Shown here: positions 1 through 7,504 of the stretch, piece after piece
Position numbering within the stretch: position 1 is the stretch's first letter
Layout of the letters: each line of letters opens with the position of its first letter
Assembly (NCBI GenBank): GCA_030533405.1
Contig: JAUNJF010000026.1
Coordinates: forward strand, 1 to 45,981
From: Eubacteriales bacterium
GTDB taxonomy: Bacteria; Bacillota; Clostridia; Lachnospirales; Lachnospiraceae
Direction: 5' to 3'
Length of the DNA: 45,981 bases
The notes under the pieces: generated by a model
The model's input: only the letters and a program-made list of their open reading frames with translations
Told to the model about the DNA's origin: nothing
Databases searched by the model: none
Position numbers and translations under genes: made by a program

Positions 1-1529
1 TTAGGTTTATCTGCTATTTTCCCCAACTTGACATCTTTTATTTCATCTATTCTTTCAGTAACTCTAGCAACGTCACTTATTACATCGACACCTTTGGCGG
101 CATCTGATACATTATCGGCTACTTTGCTAGCATCACTTACGTTGTCAACATTTTTGGCAGCATCACTCACATCATCAGCAATTTTCGAAACATCCGAAAC
201 AGAGTCTGCTATTTTACCTGTTTTCTTTGCATACTTAATATATTTTACAGTTCCAACCACTGGCAAAAGTGCAACCGTATCGACAGCAAGCCACACCAGC
301 CAATCATCCTCTTCTCCAATATGTTGAACATCGTATGAAAGGTCTCTTATATCCAATGGAACATCAACACCAATTATTGATAATAATCCACTTCCTGTTA
401 CAGAAAGCAAACTCACATCTTTTTTCGAATAATCGCCTAATATTATCTTTTCGCCACTTCTATATATGTATGCCACTCCACCTTCTTGCTTAACATTAGT
501 CACATCTTTTTTGAAATAATCAATTATTGATTTTGTCTTATCCACAACAGTGGTTTTAAATCTATACCACGGACTGCTAATTGTTTTCACATGGTCATGA
601 AGAGTATCTAAGTCTTCACAAGAATACACATTTTGAGCTTCTTCAATCAAAGAAAGCGCTTCCTTGTATTCCTTATTTTCTAAATATTTGTTTACACTTT
701 CGCCAACGTAAAATATCAAATAGCTTTGACAATCTTCCAACGCCAAGGACAAATGTTTTTCATTTGGATAATCCTTTGTAGGATTATTTAAAACTTTCAC
801 TGCATTGATAAAATCACCTTTATCAATATATGATTCCGCATCTTCGATATATCCTACTACATTTTTAAAATCAACAAGTTCATTTTCCAGTTCTTTTTTT
901 CTATCAACAAGCTGTTTATCTGAGCATATTGCAATGCATTCATCAGATAATGAAATATACTTTTCATATTCTTCAACCGAATTTGGATTACTTATTGAAT
1001 ATAACACTTCAGATATACAATCATTTTTAAGTTCATCAACAGAGTCGGTCAGTGAAAAGTCGTCTGAAATATCTGTTATTATTTTTAAGCATTCAACATA
1101 TTTTTCCTTTTGATACTCTGTTTCAGCCTCAATTAGTTTTATTCTTCCCTTATATTCTTTATCAACCAATTCACGTAAATCCATAGCTAATTGGGAAATA
1201 TATTGGTTTTTAATCGAGCTTAAAACTACAAGTTTATCAATAGTATTATTATATTTGTTATCATAATCATTCAAAAAATTCTCCTCTGACAAATCATCAT
1301 CTACAAAGAAATCTGTATTGATATTATTAATCTGTTCGTTAAACAATTGTTCACATTCATCATTCCAAAGGCCACGATAAATCTGATTATTATAAATCAA
1401 TACTGCCATATCATAATTGCCAGATATAATAAAGTGTTTTATTATCCATTTTGAACTAACTGTATATGTAACACATAGCAGCAAAAGAATAGCAAGAACT
1501 ATCCCCAGTCTCTTTAGTATTTTTCTCAT
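1..1529 (-). CDS. Membrane-anchored protein with pre-toxin-like segment (3' end outside window)
   Basis: The frame stays open from an ATG at 1529 to the window edge (509 codons), so the C-terminus is missing. An AGGA ribosome site lies about 8 nt upstream. Residues about 9-24 form one hydrophobic membrane segment after a basic start (MRKILKRLG). A long charged helical region resembling degenerate TPR units follows. Near residues 410-430 is a hydrophobic stretch with LLPVVGTVKYIKY, which resembles the pre-toxin linkers of polymorphic toxins. After it comes a roughly 12-residue repeat built on VSDAAKNVDN, VSDASKVADN and VSDAAKGVD. In such proteins a toxin or nuclease domain usually sits at the C-terminus, which would be outside the window. 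The membrane anchor and repeats are seen directly; the toxin role is inference. Confidence 0.65.
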   Translation of the reverse strand, partial: MRKILKRLGIVLAILLLLCVTYTVSSKWIIKHFIISGNYDMAVLIYNNQIYRGLWNDECEQLFNEQINNINTDFFVDDDLSEENFLNDYDNKYNNTIDKLVVLSSIKNQYISQLAMDLRELVDKEYKGRIKLIEAETEYQKEKYVECLKIITDISDDFSLTDSVDELKNDCISEVLYSISNPNSVEEYEKYISLSDECIAICSDKQLVDRKKELENELVDFKNVVGYIEDAESYIDKGDFINAVKVLNNPTKDYPNEKHLSLALEDCQSYLIFYVGESVNKYLENKEYKEALSLIEEAQNVYSCEDLDTLHDHVKTISSPWYRFKTTVVDKTKSIIDYFKKDVTNVKQEGGVAYIYRSGEKIILGDYSKKDVSLLSVTGSGLLSIIGVDVPLDIRDLSYDVQHIGEEDDWLVWLAVDTVALLPVVGTVKYIKYAKKTGKIADSVSDVSKIADDVSDAAKNVDNVSDASKVADNVSDAAKGVDVISDVARVTERIDEIKDVKLGKIADKP

Positions 1530-1576
1530 TATTGAATCCTATCTCATTTATTTATAACTGCTTTCACGATTTCCCT

Positions 1577-1869
1577 TTATACATTCTCCGTGTATCTACA
1601 ATCAGGAAATCCTAAACATCCCCAAAACTCACCATATATAGAACTCACCTTCCTCTTTTGTTGCATTTACTGCAAATTCTTTAAGGCAGTATTCATATAC
1701 ATAACCTATTAAATCTTTTTCCTCACCAATAAATCAAAAAAACAACGTCGGCATCATATCTCTTTTTTCAAAAAAATCCCGAATTTCGTGCTGCTCGTAA
1801 ATAATCACGACAATTAAACAATATATTATCTATGTTCAATTTCTTTTCTTCTTTTTGCTTTTTAGCCAT
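1577..1869 (-). pseudogene. hsdM: Decayed type I restriction methyltransferase (HsdM) remnant joined to a topoisomerase-type zinc-finger fragment
   Basis: An intact GGAGGG ribosome site and ATG at 1869 open a frame beginning MAKKQKEEKK, with NILFNCRDYLRAARNSG, which matches the start of HsdM-type N6-adenine methyltransferases. The frame stops after 33 codons at a poly-T run. Homology resumes in other frames as FFEKRDMM, FIGEEKDLIGYVYEY and KEFAVNATKEEGEFY; the last is the segment just before the usual TP motif. The middle of the gene and the SAM and catalytic motifs are deleted. In a further frame, residues YGEFWGCLGFPDCRYTENV end at the stop at 1577; this is a C4 topoisomerase-type zinc finger. 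It lies only 16 bp downstream of the WYL gene, so the two were probably once one operon. Confidence 0.75.
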
Positions 1870-1885
1870 ATTTTCCCTCCGTACA

Positions 1886-2866
1886 CTAATTGTTCAAATA
1901 GTTTCTAAGCAACTCATCCATCTCCTCAACCACACTCTCCGGACCAACAATCTTCACTCCGCCAATCCCGATTATCCAACCAAGGAAATTTCCGCTTACT
2001 GCAACCTCAACCTTTACTTCAAAATGTTCATCATCTACAGGTCGCATATGAACATTCTTTCCAAAACGATCCACAATGACATTTGCCATGTGGTTCTCAC
2101 ATCGTAATGTTACGATTTCTTCTTTTCCATCATACATTCCAAATAACTTCTTAGAATATACTGCCTTATCCTTATTCTTAAATGCAGTAGAACCTTTTCT
2201 TGTTTGTTCTACAACACAAATATCCTGCATCTTATCAACACGGTACGTTTTCAGACGCTTTTCCTCTGCATCGTATGCCTCAAGGTAATAATTCTCATCA
2301 TCATAAACCAATGCCCAAGGACTCACTTGGTATAACTTTCCATCATGCTTTAGCTCAGCTTCACCATTCAAGTTCCAACTGAAATAATGAAATGATATCT
2401 GTTGGTTATTGCTAATTGCTGTATGAATACTATCCACACTATAAAGAATAGTTTCATTCATGCTCTTAATACGATCAGCAACATATACCTCTCGTTTTAG
2501 TAGTTTTCCATCATAATTACTCACCAATGAAATCAATTTTTCAATAAGCTTTTTGCTCTTTTTCTCTGTTACAAACTTTGAGCTTTGAACCATATCCACC
2601 AAGAACTTCAGCTCAGCAATCTCAAAATCACGATTGCCAGCATAATAATACATTTTATTACCAACCTGTTCTTTGAGAATCTCTATTCCAAAATCATTTA
2701 ATGCATCCAAATCATCATATAAGCTCTTACGTTGTGCTTCTATTCCATAAGCATCTAAACGCTCTATTAATTGTGGCATTGTAAGTCGATGTAAATCATC
2801 GGTTTCTTCTTGCATAATCTTTGCCAAATATAACAATTTGAGTTTTTGATTCTTACCTCTTGCCAT
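1886..2866 (-). CDS. WYL-domain transcriptional regulator
   Basis: This is a 326-residue DNA-binding regulator. The N-terminal part (about residues 8-70) is a winged helix with LTMPQLIERL and RKSLYDDLDAL. It is followed by a WYL domain (about 130-230) containing SFHYFSWN and a YQVSPWALVYDDENYYLEAY core, then the WYL C-terminal extension. The start at 2866 is chosen because GGAGG lies 7 nt upstream; the frame extends 8 codons further, but those codons overlap the ribosome site. WYL proteins usually sense nucleic-acid ligands and often repress defence operons. Here the gene sits directly before the remains of a type I methyltransferase and 111 bp after an unknown coiled-coil gene, consistent with such a role. 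Confidence 0.88.
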   Translation of the reverse strand: MARGKNQKLKLLYLAKIMQEETDDLHRLTMPQLIERLDAYGIEAQRKSLYDDLDALNDFGIEILKEQVGNKMYYYAGNRDFEIAELKFLVDMVQSSKFVTEKKSKKLIEKLISLVSNYDGKLLKREVYVADRIKSMNETILYSVDSIHTAISNNQQISFHYFSWNLNGEAELKHDGKLYQVSPWALVYDDENYYLEAYDAEEKRLKTYRVDKMQDICVVEQTRKGSTAFKNKDKAVYSKKLFGMYDGKEEIVTLRCENHMANVIVDRFGKNVHMRPVDDEHFEVKVEVAVSGNFLGWIIGIGGVKIVGPESVVEEMDELLRNYLNN

Positions 2867-2977
2867 TACGTCCTCCATATAAACAGACATTGAGTTCTAG
2901 GTACACAAACCCAAATTTAATTATACCACAAATATCTGTATCTATAAAGGGACAGTTTAATTTTGCTTTTACATATT

Positions 2978-4225
2978 TTACACCGCTTCATCCACGATAT
3001 CTTCTAGCTCTTCAATTTCCTCTTCGCTCACCTCTTCGAACTCTTCATTTTCGGTTACTTCTAAGATTTCCTCAATATCTTTCACTGCATAATATGCCTG
3101 ATCCGAAACCGTTCCAATAGAAAGACCATTTGTGAGCGCACTGATACAATCGTATTCTTTTTGTTTCTCTTTCTTAAGATTACGCAACTCCTTTAACTGC
3201 TTAAACACCTTATAGCCCTGTGTCACATTAAAGTTGGCATCCTCAATCATAATCATGGTATCTTCAATTTGAGCATCAATCTCATCCATATCAATCTGAA
3301 GATTAATCATATACTGCTTTGCATTGTCATAGAATTCACTCTGCTGCTTTGCAAATGCAAGCCAATCGTGTTCTCTTCCATCTAATACTGTTTCTTTTCT
3401 TACATACTCCATAACTTCTTCCTCCTCGCATGTATTAAGCTCTTCGACCATACCCTTTTGTCTATGAAAATATTCTCTATTATTTGTCTCTCTACCTTTC
3501 ATGCCATCAAAGATATCATCAATCTGTCTTGGATGATAAACACGATGGTCAAGTTTTCTCATCTGACCAATAACAGAATTAGCCTTAATCACATTTGCAT
3601 TAGTTGCAAATTCTTTTTTGAACCATTCAACTTTGGTATATTCATCCTTAATCACTCTTCTACGAAGGCGTGTATCCTTAATGCGTTCTGTTACATCGAT
3701 CATCTCCTCTTCGGATAAATCATAAAGCTCAATATAATGGAGCAAATCACACATTTCTTTATCAACATCAGAAAGCTTTGAACTTAGCTTTTCGATATAA
3801 TCAGTTGATGATTTTGCGAGAAAAGTAAAATGCTGCATATAAGATAACCAATCAATATTTTCAATGTCATATTCGCTAATATTCTTATTGTCATCATATG
3901 AAACCATTGGTATCTCGACCTCCTTTTTCTCTGGATGAATAGAAACAATTGTTGCACTTTTTTCTGTAACAGCATCCTCCAAATTGTCCTCTATCTCCGC
4001 AGCACCACTAAGCATTTCACTTTCTGTTTTCTCCATATCATCCACTGGAATCGTATAATAAAATCTAGCTTTCTTTCCTGTTCCGATACGCTCATTAGCA
4101 GTTCGCAAATCAAACCACTCAGCTTCATCACGTTCTCCAGCAGCTACCAACTGATTCTTATCATTGATCCTGTAATAATTACCATTGCCATCCATAATAT
4201 AGTACATATCTGTATTCATCTTCAT
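2978..4225 (-). CDS. Uncharacterised coiled-coil protein
   Basis: I do not recognise the family. The product is 415 residues with no signal peptide or membrane segment. The N-terminus (YYIMDGNGNYYRIN, then a GTGKKARFYYTIP stretch) looks like a small beta-rich domain. From about residue 130 the sequence is heptad-like and strongly helical, and the last 30 residues are very acidic (runs of Glu). The ATG at 4225 has an AGGGGG ribosome site 8 nt upstream. A GTG 9 nt further up is in frame but too close to that site. It follows a 40-codon cysteine-rich ORF whose stop codon overlaps this ribosome site, and it precedes the WYL gene by 111 bp. Possible scaffold or sensor protein; function unknown. 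Confidence 0.8.
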   Translation of the reverse strand: MKMNTDMYYIMDGNGNYYRINDKNQLVAAGERDEAEWFDLRTANERIGTGKKARFYYTIPVDDMEKTESEMLSGAAEIEDNLEDAVTEKSATIVSIHPEKKEVEIPMVSYDDNKNISEYDIENIDWLSYMQHFTFLAKSSTDYIEKLSSKLSDVDKEMCDLLHYIELYDLSEEEMIDVTERIKDTRLRRRVIKDEYTKVEWFKKEFATNANVIKANSVIGQMRKLDHRVYHPRQIDDIFDGMKGRETNNREYFHRQKGMVEELNTCEEEEVMEYVRKETVLDGREHDWLAFAKQQSEFYDNAKQYMINLQIDMDEIDAQIEDTMIMIEDANFNVTQGYKVFKQLKELRNLKKEKQKEYDCISALTNGLSIGTVSDQAYYAVKDIEEILEVTENEEFEEVSEEEIEELEDIVDEAV

Positions 4226-4237
4226 CGCAAGCACCCC

Positions 4238-4360
4238 CTACTCAATATGATCCCCATCATTTCTACACTCTTTATAAAAGTTACAAAACAAACAACACTT
4301 ATTGCATCGTCTTTTCTTATATCGTTCTCGCCTTTTCAACCAAAACAACAATCTATTCAT
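4238..4360 (-). CDS. Small cysteine-rich protein (40 aa)
   Basis: This frame is too short for usual gene callers: 40 codons from ATG at 4360 to TAG at 4238. The product starts MNRLLFWLKRRERYKKRR, is very basic, and carries five cysteines spaced C-x2-CC-x2-C-x5-C near its C-terminus (CNKCCLFCNFYKEC). This suggests a small metal-binding knuckle. A GGGTGTTGAG stretch just upstream can serve as a weak ribosome site. The stop codon overlaps the AGGGGG ribosome site of the following coiled-coil gene, so the two would be translationally coupled. I infer a real peptide from the coupling and the cysteine pattern. It could also be a leader peptide for the gene below. Confidence 0.5.
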   Translation of the reverse strand: MNRLLFWLKRRERYKKRRCNKCCLFCNFYKECRNDGDHIE

Positions 4361-4459
4361 CTCAACACCCACTTTCTGTTTTTCAAATTTAAAGTCCTTA
4401 TTTTTCCTTACCTAAAGTCTATCAAAAAGAGTGTGTCATAAAAATGCCAGTTCACAAAT

Positions 4460-4497
4460 AAAAAGAACGCCTTGCAAATCATTGATTTACAAGACGC
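4460..4497 (-). terminator. Rho-independent terminator after the nitrilase-fusion gene
   Basis: On the minus strand a 15-bp stem with a few G-U pairs (arms at 4483-4497 and 4467-4481) is followed by a TTCTTTTT tract. It lies 19 bp after the stop of the nitrilase-fusion gene and separates it from the 40-codon/coiled-coil operon. Confidence 0.8.
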
Positions 4498-4515
4498 TAT
4501 ATTTGTTATTCTTAT

Positions 4516-6780
4516 TTATTGTTCATAAATACTTGTTGCATTTTCAACTAGCCACTCATAGCCTTTTCGTCTTAATGCTTGATTTCTCCATATAGCTTCA
4601 GGACCAGTTGTACGCTCCAGGTCAATTCCAAAGCTACCATCTATCGCCTTAACAACCTGAGCAGTTTTATTCTTTCCTGTTTGGTAGCATTTATTATAAT
4701 TAGCTGACTCCAAGATAACTGCACAATAATTTTCCATAGCTCTTACCTTTAGCACAACCGATAATTTTTCTTCAAAATATTGTTTATCAATCTCTCCCTC
4801 ATGCTTATTGATAATAACATACTTTCGATTACCATACTTTTTCAGTTCCTTGGCATAAAGAAGCTTTTGCACTATCTCTGGTTTCATGATGTCCATGCCA
4901 TCAACACACAAAAACATGACATTATATTTATCAACCTTTTTAAGATAAATGCAATCCGCAATCTGCTCTGAACCTGCCAAAACTTCATCTACTCCGCCAA
5001 TAGGAATACTCAAATGACTATATTTGTTTTCCGTTTCAAATGGGTTGCTCTTATCTGCTTCTCCAATTCCATCCTCTTTGCTAACTTCATAAAGATAAAG
5101 ACAACCTGGCTCGTTTAATTGCTCTGTCTTTCCATTCAAATTTTTAGGAAGAATGATTCCACCATTTTTATTAAATCCATATACATAATTTGGTCCATTT
5201 ACAATTCTTCCATCGCCACCCATGGTTACAAGAGTGTAACAATTGTTTTCAATGGCTCTTGCCTTATTATACTTGAACCACTTATCGTATTTCACATTTC
5301 CACCAGTGCTATTGATAATCAAATCAATTCCATAGTAGCCATACATTCTGCTAAACAAAGCATGATTACAGTCATAGCATATGGTTAATCCAATGAGAAA
5401 TCCTTTATATACAATCGGATCAAAATTATCTGCAACAAACTGATCATAAAAATCAAATTCAAGGCAGGAACGACCTGTCATAGTATGCTTAATATACATT
5501 GTTGTTTGTGTCTCATTTTCACTCGCAAATGCATTGGCATATACGCTAAAAATAGTCTCATAAGAATCACATGAACTTACTACAACAGCTTTTCCCAATT
5601 CCTTACTAAAATCTAAGCATAATTCTTGCACTTTATTCACATCATCAATATATGCCAAGTCAAGTTTTGTCATATCTCTAACAAATGGGACATAGCAAAA
5701 CTCTGGAAAAACGATAATATCTGCATCCGATTCCTTCATAATAGTTAAAATTCTGTCAAAAGACTTTTTATTTTTCTTTTCATCTGTTTGAAGATACATT
5801 CCAACTTTGATTGTATCTTTTTCCATAGATTTTTTATTAGTCTCTTGCTCAATATATTTTCTTAACTGTTCTGCAGCATCAGGATTTTCAAAATCAATTT
5901 GACCATGCATAATACGAATGAGCTTATAACCATTTTCATAGCACGCAATATCTCTCGTACTATCATAATAAGCTCGTACCTCATCACGATTAGCTGGAGC
6001 ATTATCTTTTGCACCAATATCTTTACATGCCTTTATCCAAAGTTCTCTATCGAACATTACTGGAATATCTCTATAAGATTCAAGTGATACTCTTCTCGCT
6101 TCTGAAAAATGTTGTCTTTCATCATACTCAATAATAAGCTTTTGTCCTTCACAAACAAAATCACATCTGAGTGTAACATTCTTTTTAGCAAAGGTTGTAT
6201 CGCCTCGATATGCTGAAAGTGCATCATATAATTTCTTATATGGTCCTGTAATATCGTTTGGTGTCTTTAGCCACTCATATGTTTTTTCACATACAATGTC
6301 TCCGTCAAACATTCGATTCAAGATAAGTTGCAATGCGTTCTTTTGCTCGATTACCTTTTTTGAAGGAATAACAATTTTTTCCTTCAAGACTTCTTTCTCA
6401 CAAACTTCGATTTTTGGCTTAGTAACCTCAACCATTTTTTCAACTACTAGTTCTTTCTTTTCAATTGGTTCTTGTTTTTTCTCGACTTTCTTTGGTTCTG
6501 ATTTCTTTATGGTCGTAGCTCCATGATATTCCATATCAAATCCCAAGCGTTCAAAAAATCGAACCGTTTCGCTTCCACCGCCAAATTCACTTTTCGCAAT
6601 CTCAACACCATAATGCTCTTGATACGCCATTCCACGAATATGTTTCGCAGGTAACTTTTTCCCTTCATATACCAAAAATGTTGAACGTGGCTCTGGATAC
6701 TCTGGATTATCATTTAAGAAATTTTCAATAGCCATCACAACATCATCTTTTGTAATTTCAACCCAATTAAGTTTTGCCAT
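4516..6780 (-). CDS. Fusion protein: N-terminal head domain, PD-(D/E)xK-like nuclease, nitrilase (carbon-nitrogen hydrolase)
   Basis: A 754-residue protein with three parts. Residues 1-90 (KLPAKHIRGMAYQ, FGGGSETVRFFERLGF) resemble the head domain seen in some McrA-like restriction proteins. A Lys/Glu-rich linker follows. Residues about 140-320 resemble DUF559/Vsr-type PD-(D/E)xK nucleases, with Asp207 in CDFVCEGQ and Glu218, Asp220, Gln223 and His224 in IIEYDERQHF. Residues about 335-610 are a nitrilase-superfamily domain with the complete triad Glu360 (VFPEF), Lys431 (MYIKHTMTG) and Cys468 (LTICYDCNH). The ATG at 6780 has GGGGGA 7 nt upstream. It is monocistronic with its own terminator and lies beside a defence operon. 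The domain calls come from motifs; the combination suggests an antiviral role but this is inference. Confidence 0.85.
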   Translation of the reverse strand: MAKLNWVEITKDDVVMAIENFLNDNPEYPEPRSTFLVYEGKKLPAKHIRGMAYQEHYGVEIAKSEFGGGSETVRFFERLGFDMEYHGATTIKKSEPKKVEKKQEPIEKKELVVEKMVEVTKPKIEVCEKEVLKEKIVIPSKKVIEQKNALQLILNRMFDGDIVCEKTYEWLKTPNDITGPYKKLYDALSAYRGDTTFAKKNVTLRCDFVCEGQKLIIEYDERQHFSEARRVSLESYRDIPVMFDRELWIKACKDIGAKDNAPANRDEVRAYYDSTRDIACYENGYKLIRIMHGQIDFENPDAAEQLRKYIEQETNKKSMEKDTIKVGMYLQTDEKKNKKSFDRILTIMKESDADIIVFPEFCYVPFVRDMTKLDLAYIDDVNKVQELCLDFSKELGKAVVVSSCDSYETIFSVYANAFASENETQTTMYIKHTMTGRSCLEFDFYDQFVADNFDPIVYKGFLIGLTICYDCNHALFSRMYGYYGIDLIINSTGGNVKYDKWFKYNKARAIENNCYTLVTMGGDGRIVNGPNYVYGFNKNGGIILPKNLNGKTEQLNEPGCLYLYEVSKEDGIGEADKSNPFETENKYSHLSIPIGGVDEVLAGSEQIADCIYLKKVDKYNVMFLCVDGMDIMKPEIVQKLLYAKELKKYGNRKYVIINKHEGEIDKQYFEEKLSVVLKVRAMENYCAVILESANYNKCYQTGKNKTAQVVKAIDGSFGIDLERTTGPEAIWRNQALRRKGYEWLVENATSIYEQ

Positions 6781-6874
6781 TTGTATTCCCCCAATTGTTC
6801 TACACTTCAAATTAAAATTATTATAACATAGCTATTTCCCATAATAAAGTTTAGCATTTCTCCTATCAGTAAAA

Positions 6875-6911
6875 TAAAAAAGGGGAATGCCAAACCAAAA
6901 AGACATCCCCC
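6875..6911 (-). terminator. Rho-independent terminator after the PH-domain fragment
   Basis: On the minus strand a 10-bp stem (GGGGGATGTC pairing with GGCATTCCCC, with two G-U pairs) and an 11-nt loop are followed by TTTTTTATTTT. It lies just after the stop at 6934. Confidence 0.75.
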
Positions 6912-6933
6912 TGTAGCAAAGAAACGGACAAAT

Positions 6934-7113
6934 TTATAGAACATACTCAGACAACATTCTTCCAATCTTTCCGATATCCGTTGCACCCTTAAATTCAAAC
7001 TTTGCTGTAAAGCCATTGCTAAACATAATAAATAACTCTGAATCAGGGAACAACTCTAAAAAACCTGGTGTCTGAATTGCGAAATACTGTACTTTTGAAT
7101 AAGGCATTGACAT
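6934..7113 (-). pseudogene. C-terminal fragment of a bacterial PH-domain protein
   Basis: A 59-codon frame (ATG at 7113 to TAA at 6934) encodes MSMPYSKVQYFAIQTPG, then ELFPDSELFIMFSNGF and GKIGRMLSEYVL. This matches the second half of the small bacterial PH-domain proteins (usually about 120-130 residues) that follow a FTNKR-type first half. In-frame stops lie a few codons upstream of the ATG, so the first half of the domain is missing. The break coincides with an IS21-like end at 7143-7190. A different frame here runs longer but shows no family features. Probably not functional. Confidence 0.65.
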
Positions 7114-7142
7114 AAACTTATACAGGTTTTATCGGAGGTTGA

Positions 7143-7190
7143 TTGTACATTTTTTGAGCGTGATTTTTGTACATTTTATCACCGTGATTA
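7143..7190. mobile_element. IS21-like terminal repeat remnant
   Basis: Two tandem 24-bp units, each starting TTGTACATTTT and containing CGTGATT, match at 20 of 24 positions. IS21-family ends typically carry such tandem TGTACA-type repeats, which are transposase-binding sites. No istA or istB gene remains. The truncated PH-domain gene ends about 30 bp away, which suggests the element landed in it and was later mostly lost. Family assignment is from memory of the end pattern. Confidence 0.5.
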
Positions 7191-7229
7191 ACAGCAAGAT
7201 ATGGTGGATTAAGACGAGTAAATAATTCA

Positions 7230-7460
7230 ATGGGCATATATACAAATGACTTACACAAACATATTAAATCGTTAGATTCAGGTACAAAACCTTCCTATCC
7301 ATCAAATTACATTACAACATTAAGATCAATTGATAGAGATGCTCAGAATTGGAAATTCCAATATAATGAAGCTGTCAAGAACTATAAGATTTTGAAAGAA
7401 GCTTACTTCCTATCTCTCCATAAAGAAGACGGAACATTTGAAATAACAAAATGGTTATAA
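7230..7460 (+). CDS. Small hypothetical protein (76 aa), doubtful
   Basis: The only plus-strand frame of note between the IS21-like end and the AIPR gene. It encodes a hydrophilic, mostly helical product starting MGIYTNDLHKHIKSLD and containing DRDAQNWKFQYNEAVKNYK. I do not recognise it. There is no clear Shine-Dalgarno sequence; the best candidate (GGTGGA) is too far upstream. A good bidirectional terminator follows its stop by 8 bp. It may be a real small gene, the tail of a larger gene cut by the IS21-like insertion, or a chance frame. Confidence 0.35.
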   Translation: MGIYTNDLHKHIKSLDSGTKPSYPSNYITTLRSIDRDAQNWKFQYNEAVKNYKILKEAYFLSLHKEDGTFEITKWL

Positions 7461-7468
7461 TATAACAT

Positions 7469-7500
7469 AAAGGAGCTTCCCCTATAAGGGAAACTCCTTT
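7469..7500. terminator. Bidirectional rho-independent terminator
   Basis: AAAGGAG-x-TTCCC pairs with GGGAA-x-CTCCTTT around a short loop, with A and T runs on the two sides. It can end the plus-strand 76-codon frame and the minus-strand AIPR operon, whose last stop is at 7505. Confidence 0.85.
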
Positions 7501-7504
7501 ATAT

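Noticed and set aside
85-220. Regularly spaced repeat near the left edge, first considered as a CRISPR-like array
   Set aside because: The period is 36 bp but without conserved repeats and variable spacers; it is a protein repeat read through in frame by the partial gene.
2867-2890. Longer start for the WYL gene
   Set aside because: The extra eight codons contain the GGAGG site that serves the ATG at 2866.
3935-4441. A 168-codon plus-strand frame
   Set aside because: It runs antisense to the coiled-coil gene and the 40-codon ORF, with Ile/Ser/His/Phe-rich composition typical of shadows.
6807-7016. A 69-codon minus-strand frame over the PH fragment
   Set aside because: The overlapping frame from 7113 to 6934 has clear PH-domain features and a matching terminator; the longer frame has none.
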